Source of the DNA: Schistosoma haematobium
Lineage: Eukaryota; Platyhelminthes; Trematoda; Strigeidida; Schistosomatidae
DNA: 64,000 bases
Assembly: GCF_000699445.3 (NCBI RefSeq)
Contig: NC_067198.1
Location: 29,577,536-29,641,535 of the forward strand
Direction: 5' to 3'
Shown here in pieces: positions 12,401 through 20,100 of this stretch; position 1 is the stretch's first letter; every line of letters begins with the position of its first letter. Under the pieces are notes generated by a model. That model was not told the DNA's origin. It did not search any database and was given only the letters and a program-made list of their open reading frames with translations. Made by a program: the position numbers and the translations under genes.

Positions 12401-12495
12401 TTAGTAATGGCCCTAAACAAACAGAAATCACTTCGCCTAAAGATAAAGCAAAAAAGCATAAGAACAGACATAAGAAAAAGAAGAAAATTGCTTAA
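277..12495 (+). CDS. GARS1: Glycyl-tRNA synthetase, C-terminal three exons, with long C-terminal extension
   Basis: Class II aminoacyl-tRNA synthetase that charges tRNA-Gly. Coding exons are 277-467, 4487-4586 and 10706-12495; the gene starts left of the window. Exon 1 reads [19 protein letters not shown], then [19 protein letters not shown], the anticodon-binding domain block diagnostic of eukaryotic GlyRS. Exon 2 reads [15 protein letters not shown] and YPAFEQQET, the end of the family core. Splice phases agree: phase 0 between exons 1 and 2, phase 1 between exons 2 and 3. Exon 3 begins AQKKETAE, matching the usual KKET-type terminus, but runs on for about 590 more codons to TAA at 12493-12495. 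An AATAAA lies at 12609-12614. The tail is polar and has no family I recognise. If intron 2 is not spliced, the frame stops at 4595-4597 and gives a normal-length enzyme. Identity of the core is very secure; use of the whole extension is inferred from the open frame and matching splice phase. Confidence 0.93.
757..835 (-). ncRNA. Decayed hammerhead ribozyme, minus strand
   Basis: On the minus strand the order is CTGACGA, a hairpin CCC/GGG with one mismatch, then GAAA, so core and stem II are recognisable. The bases before the expected cleavage point lack the U of an NUH triplet (the C17 region reads ACCC), so self-cleavage is probably lost. Confidence 0.6.
851..910 (-). promoter_or_regulatory. 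tRNA-like Pol III promoter of the SINE
   Basis: On the minus strand the segment starts GGCTCAGTAGCTAAGTGG, which resembles an A box, and ends with GGTTCGAGT, a good B box, about 50 bases downstream. This is the usual layout of a tRNA-derived SINE head. It is not a functional tRNA: no acceptor or anticodon stems form. Confidence 0.6.
917..985 (+). ncRNA. Hammerhead ribozyme (SMalpha type), core intact
   Basis: The core CTGAAGA (932-938) fits CUGANGA with A at the variable position 7. Stem II is GTCC (939-942) with GGAC (949-952), loop CAAATA, followed by GAAA at 953-956. Stem III is ACG/CGT (956-958 with 961-963) around a 2-base loop. The cleavage site is GTC, after 964. Stem I is ATATAG (926-931) with CTGTAT (965-970), including one G-U pair. 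All required core bases are present. The very short stem III suggests weak activity as a monomer, as known for this family. Confidence 0.8.
1195..1410 (+). repeat. Dispersed repeat fragment shared with 58,090-58,385
   Basis: Both places share a pyrimidine-rich stretch (tctccgatttccttcttg here) and then catactacttatatctgtc. Because the second copy leads into a hammerhead relic, this is probably a 5' or internal piece of the same SINE-like family. The copies are degenerate and borders are approximate. Confidence 0.4.
2586..2640 (-). repeat. tRNA-derived SINE fragment
   Basis: The minus strand reads GATAGCTCAGTTGCTACAAC (A-box-like), then GCAGGTTCAAAT (B-box-like) 35 bases later. The segment does not fold as a tRNA and is most likely a retroposon head. 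Confidence 0.45.
4487..4586 (+). CDS. GARS1: GlyRS exon encoding the end of the conserved core
   Basis: The acceptor is ccatag ending at 4486 and the donor is ggtaaacg with GT at 4587-4588. The 100-base exon is phase 0 in and phase 1 out. It encodes [18 protein letters not shown] through FEQQET. Read-through into the intron gives G-K-R-stop (TAA 4595-4597), so this exon could also be the terminal exon of a short isoform. Confidence 0.9.
4587..10705 (+). other. GlyRS intron (6.1 kb)
   Basis: GT..AG intron before the extension exon. A retained intron would terminate translation after three codons. It includes an LTR-like dispersed repeat copy at about 6999-7280. Elsewhere it is AT-rich sequence in which I recognise no gene or RNA. 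Confidence 0.75.
6999..7280 (+). repeat. LTR-like dispersed repeat, copy 1
   Basis: It shares an ordered series of blocks with 60,908-61,210: acactgattggcta, a TATA-like tataaata, ttatttggaat, cgttttctgatttgggg and cttgtcga. A promoter-like TATA and a solitary state suggest a solo LTR, but target duplications and terminal TG..CA were not established. Confidence 0.4.
10706..12495 (+). CDS. GARS1: GlyRS terminal exon: about 590-residue C-terminal extension
   Basis: The acceptor tttcag ends at 10705. The first codon completes as GCT, giving [14 protein letters not shown]. The frame then stays open for about 1.79 kb to TAA at 12493. The extension is rich in Ser, Asn, Lys, Asp and Glu, has few long hydrophobic stretches and looks intrinsically disordered. 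Two near-identical motifs stand out: [11 protein letters not shown] (coding about 11300-11332) and [11 protein letters not shown] (about 11659-11691). It ends in a lysine-rich run, [15 protein letters not shown] first ATG is not needed because the exon is entered by splicing. Without the upstream exons it would read as a free-standing protein of unknown function, which is the main alternative. Confidence 0.8.
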
Positions 12496-12608
12496 ACTCA
12501 TACATACCACTCTATAGTCTCAACCAACTTTAATTTCATTTTGTTCATTTACAGTGTGATTTTATTTTAACTTTGAAAATGTTTTACTTGCCTCTTATTG
12601 CCTAAAAT

Positions 12609-12614
12609 AATAAA
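12609..12614 (+). terminator. Polyadenylation signal AATAAA of GlyRS
   Basis: AATAAA sits 114 bases after the GlyRS stop codon. It is the first canonical signal downstream. Confidence 0.55.
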
Positions 12615-12824
12615 AATGATGTAATAATCTACAAACAACGTATACGCAAGTGTTTAGTGATATACCTTATTACTGTGTGCTTTTATTTATCACAAAACTG
12701 TATAAAATGGATAGAGAAGTCAATCCATTCTACTTTCTTACTTTCGCATTGGCGAATCTTGATGAATGTAGCCAGAAATTGATTTAATAACCTACGGACG
12801 TTTTGGTACTTTAGATAAATCAAC

Positions 12825-12905
12825 GTATCTACCAGGTACTTGGGTATGAGTCTTATTTGATACTTGAGGGCTGATGATACTACCCGGTCAGGCAGAACGG
12901 GGTTC
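12825..12905 (+). repeat. Dispersed repeat family member (degenerate)
   Basis: It carries the blocks ggtacttgg, cttgagggct and actacccggtca, resembling the better copies at 13,365-13,480 and 59,695-59,815. It is followed by a B-box-like ggttcaaacc. Confidence 0.4.
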
Positions 12906-13364
12906 AAACCAGGGACTTAGTGGTTAGGATTTGAACCTCTTAACCATTACGCCTCTGCTCGCAACGTTGCCACGTTATGTCTAAAAAACCTCATGGTAGT
13001 ATTTTACGGCTGTAATAATCTTACCGAATTCGTCTGAAAACTATAGTAATACAAACCTTGAAAGCAGTGGATCCAGGAACTATAAAATTTACTACTGAAA
13101 GTCTCATTTAACGAGTTTGTAGTAGCTACGCAGTCCTGAATGGAACGCGTTTACCTTGTGCTTTGTCCATCCAGAAACACTAGCTCTGAAACAAGTGGAC
13201 ACTTAGTGCATGAGTGTGTGATTTCAAAACAGATAGTGGTACTAAAATGACTTGCAACTAGAATGTGCTGCCGGGTTGAGTCAATTATGACCATATAATA
13301 ATTATCTAAATTTTGCATTGACATTTGATTTGTAGTGATTAGACTTCATTTATTTTAACACACA

Positions 13365-13480
13365 GATATTGATACAAGGAAGCACCAAATACATATGCGC
13401 CACACAGATCTCATTTGATATGTGTGAGGGCTGTGATACTGCCTGGGTACCCAAACCGAAGCAGGTAGAATACTTACAAT
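13365..13480 (+). repeat. Dispersed repeat family member
   Basis: Blocks tacaaggaagcaccaaatac, gatatgtgtgagggctgtga and ccgaagcagg match the minus strand of 59,695-59,815 along about 110 bases. It is probably a non-coding retroposon fragment. Confidence 0.55.
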
Positions 13481-14743
13481 GTAATATTTTAAGTTGACCT
13501 GAAAGGTAGAAACTGATAACAGAATATTATCGATGCATTGTATTTACTCATCTCGTTGACAACATATAATTCAGAATAAACAGATCCCAGTAGTTTGATG
13601 TGCCGTTACTCCTATGAATTTGGAGGCCGAAACAATAGAGTGCAGGTTAAGCAATATCAAGGCTAAGAAGTAAATTTTAGGTTTTCTGATATTCACATAG
13701 CACTCAGATATAAAGTGTTCGAATAACCAAACTATGATGTACATTGCTTACGTACATCGATAACTATGGATATGTTCCATATGTTTAGGCAGTAGTCATG
13801 GCATATCATGCGAAATAAGATTAGTAAGCTGCGACAAAACTATATGATAATACAATGTAAATACTTCGTTGGCATGTTAGAGGTTAAGAAATAATAAAAG
13901 TTATATATATATTCCTAGTATTCCATAACATTTTTATATTCAGAAGCAACGACTAGGTGATTCAGTGAACTACTACAGAATCTAATAAATAATGTTACTT
14001 GGGTTCAACCTAATCGTCGTCGTTGTGAAGTTCGGTAGATTCAAACTATTTCAAGACTAAATCAAGGCCTTAATCTTACATTGTCTTTCAAAATACCGGG
14101 TTATGAATGCTATCAAGTTTAAGGCACAAATCTCTAAGTGTATTCATGAGACGACAGAGTTAAAGTCCATTTTTACGTGCTTTGAATGTATGCGGTCTGT
14201 CAAGTACATGTGAGTCAACAGACGCTTGACTGCATACAAATGTTTACTTGACTGTAATATAACTAATCTGTACATTATCACACCAGACCGAAGGGTACAT
14301 TCGAAATCACAGACCGTCACCTGGGACTGCGTGATCACTCACAAATACGTTATTCTCAAACATTCAAACAAAATTCAGGCCCATATGCGTTTAGAAACCT
14401 AGCAAAAATGACTCCCGGTAATTTATATAAGCAAGAGTGCTGCTCCTATACTCAAATCAAGCCTGCACAGAAATTAGTGGTATTTCCTAAGGTTTTAGCA
14501 TCGAGAGCGGCCTAGTTAAACAGATCTCTGAGTAGAAATTATTAAGACATATATCAGAGAAACCCTTATCAGACTGAACAAATGAAATCTTCACTAGACA
14601 AAAGAATGTCAAATATTTCTACGGATGACAAGTTAGCTAGAATCTACATACGTCTCATGAAAAATCTGTACACCCATCCACTTGACCAAATTATATTTAC
14701 GAATGTACATAAATACAAAAAGTAGGAGATTATTCACACTAGT

Positions 14744-15555
14744 TTATTCTACAGCATCATCGTTGGTTACCGAAAACGGAGTCTCCACAGGAATGTGTCC
14801 ACAATTTGCTATTTTGATGCTCTTAACAGGTCTATCTCTCGAATCCGTCGTTTCATTTTCAATCTGTCTAACAATATTCTGCAAGGTAATAACAAGACTA
14901 AAACCAACTAACCATTCCTTCTACAACCTTTCCGAAAACAACATGTTTTCCATCTAACCATGATGTCTTTACGGTCGTAATGAAGAACTGACTTCCATTT
15001 GAGTCAGGACCTGCAACAGTAATTTTAAGCGAGTAAACTTACCAGCATTTGCCATTGACAACCACCCTGCTCCGACATGTCTCAATTTAAAGTTTTCATC
15101 AGGGAACCTATCACCATATATACTAAAACCTGGGAAAATTAATAAACCCGAAGATTACCTCCAGTCCCATCGTGGTTTGTGAAGTCTCCACCTTGTATCA
15201 TGAATGACTTAATGACACGATGAAAACCGCTTCCTTTGTATGAAGCAGTTCGACCATCCTTCTAAATTCGAAGACGTAACAATACCAAGCCTTTCCCTAC
15301 CAGTTGAGTGCCAATTGCAATTTGCTTGAAGTTTTCAACTGTCTTAGGCACTGTTTTACCAAACAATCCGATAATTATTCGACCAAGTGGCTTATGATCG
15401 ACTTCAATATCGAAGAACACCTGGAGTTCGAAATATTCCGAATTTTCAAACCTTACTTTGTCAGTAACTCTAGGTCCATTTGCTTCACTGAGAATAAGGC
15501 CGAAACATAAAATAGACGTCAATAATAACGCGCACAGCAGTTTTAAAACAGCCAT
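14744..15555 (-). CDS. Cyclophilin B, peptidyl-prolyl cis-trans isomerase (secretory pathway)
   Basis: It catalyses proline cis-trans isomerisation; the hydrophobic N-terminus ([19 protein letters not shown]) suggests ER or secretory location. Exons, 5' to 3': 15555-15457, 15420-15301, 15261-15159, 15129-15043, 15010-14913, 14878-14744, giving 213 codons plus stop. Introns are 36, 39, 29, 32 and 34 bases with GT..AG borders; all phases agree. Catalytic-domain landmarks are present: [16 protein letters not shown] (the Arg/Phe/Gln active-site set), GSQFFIT, and [11 protein letters not shown] with the Trp needed for cyclosporin binding. Starting at the MAVL Met puts the hydrophobic stretch first; an in-frame upstream Met at 15630 would add 25 residues. 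The 36-base first intron is a multiple of three and stop-free, so retention would insert 12 residues. No KDEL-like tail; the protein ends NDDAVE. Confidence 0.95.
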
Positions 15556-15660
15556 TAACCTCGCTTTACGACTAGTCGGATTGCCGCGTACACAGAAATA
15601 CAGATATAGCGCTATTCGACGCGGATGCATACAAACAATGACAGGTTCAAAGTGATTCTT

Positions 15661-16103
15661 TTACTTGTTTTTAGGCACACCTTCGTAAGTATCTGGTCTT
15701 TTGAATGAGTCAGATGACCATAGATGCATTTCTTCCGGAAACAAATACTTTTCGACGCTATAGACATTAATACCGTCCTTAATGATTTTATTGGAAATAG
15801 CTGTGAGTCTCAGTATACCTGTTTGCCCATGACTTCGAACTAGGAACCTAGATGAAAGGAAGAAGTAGGATGAATCAGTACCGAAATAATCTATCAGTAT
15901 CTTATACAGCTTGATGAAATCACCTCGAAAAATCAGGTACGTATTCTTCAGGGGTCTTTACTCGTACAATGTATATGGAGCCACACAAATGTGGGGTTCC
16001 CTACAAATCATTTCAACCTGAATTTCATACGGCCATAGACCTCCCAACCTCTGTATCGTTTCGAAGGCAAGTCGTAATGATGTAACAAACGATTTACTTA
16101 AAG
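15661..16103 (-). CDS. Unrecognised gene, 3' exons (operon-like with cyclophilin B)
   Basis: I do not recognise this protein. Two exons are supported. The terminal exon, 15847-15661, encodes 61 codons from FLVRSHGQTGILRL to TYEGVPKNK and a TAA at 15661-15663. The previous exon, about 16103-15962, encodes RLAFETIQRLGGLWPYEIQ then MICREPHICVAPYTLYE. The donor gtaaag at 15961 and acceptor ctag at 15848 keep the phase (GA|G). The upper border lies at the edge of a tandem duplication and is uncertain. No hydrophobic segment or known motif is visible. It ends 105 bases before the cyclophilin B ATG on the same strand with no AATAAA between them, so a shared polycistronic transcript is possible. The 5' part of the gene was not found; it may lie to the right, near or beyond the satellite. 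Confidence 0.6.
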
Positions 16104-16109
16104 TTTGTG

Positions 16110-16259
16110 GTACTTAAAGAATTGTTTTCTTGAGTGAATGATTTCTTCGGAATGTATATGAATCGGCCGATAAGACTTGAAGAATTGTAGTACTTAAAGA
16201 ATTGTTTTCTTGAGTGAATGATTTCTTCGGAATGTATATGAATCGGCCTATAAGACTTT
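16110..16259. repeat. 80-bp tandem duplication
   Basis: The block starting tacttaaagaattgttttct at 16111 recurs at 16191. The two copies match over about 65 bases to gaatcggcc, with one visible difference (cgataag / ctataag). Confidence 0.85.
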
Positions 16260-17190
16260 CTTCATGGCCGATTGTTTGTAGTCTTGTGTTCTTTGAACAA
16301 CATAAATAACGACGAAATTACAAAACTCGACGAAATGCGGCTGTATCCATTGCTTAAAGAGATACCGATGTTGACCCAAGTTCCGTCACTAACATGTGAG
16401 CCTTGGTGAATAACATAATTACTATTATTGATTGCAGTCAATCATCCACTGATTTGTGATAAAATACAAGACGAACAGTTACTAATGATACGAATTATTA
16501 CTGATCTAAACTGCGAGAGCCTGTTGCTCGCAGTTACAATTGAACACTGTAGCTTGATACCGGCGAAAAATAAGAAACAGCTCCTGTACCTGCACCTAAT
16601 ATCCCCTTAAAATCCCTCGTGACACCAGGCAGAGTACTTGGCACGACTAGACCCAACGAAGAATGATGCGTTTGCTCTGGAGGGTCGATTATGTATAAGG
16701 AAAAACGAAACCCGAATTCTTACACTGCAAATTTGTCAACAATTGTCTTTTTAATTGTTCCATCAGCGATTTTGGCAATGACTCAAATCAAGCTTATGAA
16801 GCTATGGATTGTGAAGTTTAGCCCGAGTAGTGTTTGATAAGCAAACAGTTTGTGTCCTTCACAGATTTATTGACTTGATTTATTTTAGATTAGTTGTTAG
16901 GTCTTGTCGACCAACCCTACAGACCATGTTGCCTGATCAACCCATATTAATAGTTTTGTGATGAAGCAAATGTCTGACATGTAAGCGACCAACAAGTATC
17001 TAACACTTCACTGGCGTCAATGCTTCATCAGTGCGGAAGTTAAAGAGACGACCTAATTTAAATAACCTTGCCACGATGGGCCATCTATGTCATCGAGTTA
17101 ATTATTCCACACTGATTAGCCTTGATCCGAACCACATTTCGTCAACGACTGTACGATGGATGATCAGACTTTCAATCTGAAGGTCGGTAA
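16260..17190. other. Left flank of the satellite array
   Basis: Apart from the possible exon above, nothing is recognised. The array begins abruptly at about 17191, where the flank ends ggtcggtaag and the unit sequence actttcgtgccttaagg starts. Confidence 0.5.
16567..16727 (-). other. Possible upstream exon of the unrecognised gene
   Basis: A clean acceptor (aaatttgcag) precedes 16727 on the minus strand and the following sequence is open in two frames. One frame reads VRIRVSFFLIHNRPSRA. Another contains FKGILGAGTGAVSYFSP and ends next to a gtatca donor. I cannot decide between the frames or prove an exon. Confidence 0.2.
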
Positions 17191-20100
17191 GACTTTCGTG
17201 CCTTAAGGTAACCCTCGTGCTATTGATAGAAGAAACCAGAGAAGTAGTGAACAGGTCTTTATTTCGATCTTCGCGCAGTCACAGTGGAGCGTGGGACTAC
17301 CTGTTCAGACAAACAAAGGCTCTGAACATTCAATATAAGATAATAGGAAATATAACGCTTATAAAAAATAAGGAAGTGAATGAATACTTGAACAATACTG
17401 TTTTAGCATATGCTTGGTTGTTTGGGGTCAACTCTTAACCAACCAACCTGAGCTGTTACATTAGCTTCCCCCTAGAATCGACTTCCGTAGGAACGTCGGT
17501 TCGATTAACCTATCTACCGAAAACACCTTAGTTCTATTTATCATCCCAAGGGAAAATTATCAACTCGCTCACTATTTGACTTACAATCAATTACGACTAA
17601 CGCTGTCAACGATAGTCCATGGATGTCTCTTCATTTACTAGCTTGTCATCTTATTTTGTACCATGTGATCTCTTCTGCAACTATCGCTGACGGTTTGCTG
17701 CGTGCTTTCAAGAGAAAGAGTGTGAGAATGTGGAATAAGAATATCTGAGGAAGTGCCGCGAGCGGGCTACCCAACACCATGTTGGTGAGGTACGATTTTT
17801 CCATGCTCAGACCGGCTATCAGGTGTTTACTCACCTGCCTCTTGAGTCGCCCTCAAGTAAAAAGTAAAGAAGAATCTACTTCAAAGGCAATAGTGAAAAC
17901 CAATCAATTCTGAAGAACTGCTCCACTGCCTGCATAAAAATAATAAGATACAAAATGGAAATACATAAATATAATTGATAATTGTTCGGTTCCACGTAAG
18001 TGACTGGCCTCCAGAAAGGACTGGTATTCTGGAAGGAAATAGACATAGTGTAGCCATCTTGTGTACGAAAAGGTATGAAAACAAAAAAAATACTTTTTTG
18101 TAATGCATATATGTAAAAGTGTAAACTTGCTAGAAGTTGGACTCATTGTCAAACCCGATCAAATCCTCCAGATTATGGGTTTCTATTGAGTCTGACGTGA
18201 GGTATGTGCCAAATATAGCAATAAAGTTAGCACGAAAAATGGTTACTATAACACGAATAACTTAAGATAATACGAAATAAACTAGTTATATACTCAACTT
18301 AGTTTACGGATAATCAGGTCTACTTTTACGATTAAGTAAAAAAAATGTTAATAACAGAAATGAGGTTAAATTTGTGTTCATAAAGGGCTCACCACTTTCG
18401 TGCCTTAAGGTAACCCTCGTGCTATTGATAGAAGAAACCAGAGAAGTAGTGAATAGGTCTTTATTTCGATCTTCGCGCAGTCACAGTGGAGCGTGGGACT
18501 ACCTGTTCAGACAAACAAAGGCTCTGAACATTCAATATAAGATAATAGGAAATATAACGCTTATAAAAAATAAGGAAGTGAATGAATACTTGAACAATAC
18601 TGTTTTAGCATATGCTTGGTTGTTTGGGGTCAACTCTTAACCAACCAACCTGAGCTGTTACATTAGCTTCCCCCTAGAATCGACTTCCGTAGGAACGTCG
18701 GTTCGACTAACCTATCTACCGAAAACACCTTAGTTCTATTTATCATCCCAAGGGAAAATTATCAACTCGCTCACTATTTGACTTACAATCAATTACGACT
18801 AACGCTGTCAACGATAGTCCATGGATGTCTCTTCATTTACTAGCTTGTCATCTTATTTTGTACCATGTGATCTCTTCTGCAACTATCGCTGACGGTTTGC
18901 TGCGTGCTTTCAAGAGAAAGAGTGTGAGAATGTGGAATAAGAATATCTGAGGAAGTGCCGCGAGCGGGCTACCCAACACCATGTTGGTGAGGTACGATTT
19001 TTCCATGCTCAGACCGGCTATCAGGTGTTTACTCACCTGCCTCTTGAGTCGCCCTCAAGTAAAAAGTAAAGAAGAATCTACTTCAAAGGCAATAGTGAAA
19101 ACCAATCAATTCTGAAGAACTGCTCCACTGCCTGCATAAAAATAATAAGATACAAAATGGAAATACATAAATATAATTGATAATTGTTCGGTTCCACGTA
19201 AGTGACTGGCCTCCAGAAAGGACTGGTATTCTGGAAGGAAATAGACATAGTGTAGCCATCTTGTGTACGAAAAGGTATGAAAACAAAAAAAATACTTTTT
19301 TGTAATGCATATATGTAAAAGTGTAAACTTGCTAGAAGTTGGACTCATTGTCAAACCCGATCAAATCCTCCAGATTATGGGTTTCTATTGAGTCTGACGT
19401 GAGGTATGTGCCAAATATAGCAATAAAGTTAGCACGAAAAATGGTTACTATAACACGAATAACTTAAGATAATACGAAATAAACTAGTTATATACTCAAC
19501 TTAGTTTACGGATAATCAGGTCTACTTTTACGATTAAGTAAAAAAAATGTTAATAACAGAAATGAGGTTAAATTTGTGTTCATAAAGGGCTCACCACTTT
19601 CGTGCCTTAAGGTAACCCTCGTGCTATTGATAGAAGAAACCAGAGAAGTAGTGAATAGGTCTTTATTTCGATCTTCGCGCAGTCACAGTGGAGCGTGGGA
19701 CTACCTGTTCAGACAAACAAAGGCTCTGAACATTCAATATAAGATAATAGGAAATATAACGCTTATAAAAAATAAGGAAGTGAATGAATACTTGAACAAT
19801 ACTGTTTTAGCATATGCTTGGTTGTTTGGGGTCAACTCTTAACCAACCAACCTGAGCTGTTACATTAGCTTCCCCCTAGAATCGACTTCCGTAGGAACGT
19901 CGGTTCGATTAACCTATCTACCGAAAACACCTTAGTTCTATTTATCATCCCAAGGGAAAATTATCAACTCGCTCACTATTTGACTTACAATCAATTACGA
20001 CTAACGCTGTCAACGATAGTCCATGGATGTCTCTTCATTTACTAGCTTGTCATCTTATTTTGTACCATGTGATCTCTTCTGCAACTATCGCTGACGGTTT

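Larger units (their letters stand above)
12496..14743. other. Intergenic stretch between GlyRS and cyclophilin B 3' ends
   Basis: The two genes converge here. It contains two degenerate members of a dispersed repeat (12,825-12,905 and 13,365-13,480). No RNA gene or further coding exon was recognised. Confidence 0.6.

Noticed and set aside
12862..12900. CTGATGA at about 12,871 as a hammerhead core
   Set aside because: No GAAA after a closing hairpin and no stem I; it is a chance match in the dispersed repeat.
12683..12907. 74-codon minus-strand frame as a gene
   Set aside because: Coincides with a dispersed repeat and lacks any recognisable protein features.
15458..15655. Plus-strand open frame opposite cyclophilin B
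   Set aside because: Antisense shadow of well-supported cyclophilin B exons.
17500..17510. B-box-like ggttcgatt in the satellite unit suggesting a tRNA gene
   Set aside because: No A box at the right distance and no cloverleaf could be drawn; the motif is part of the small imperfect hairpin.
18374..18640. 88-codon open frame repeated in every satellite unit, plus 62-, 75- and 82-codon frames on the other strand
   Set aside because: Identity between units follows from tandem copying, not selection on protein. The frames overlap on both strands, some change with a 2-base deletion, and none has a recognisable domain.
18940..18975. CTGAGGA in the satellite unit as a hammerhead core
   Set aside because: The following GC-rich hairpin is not followed by GAAA and there is no matching stem I or cleavage triplet.
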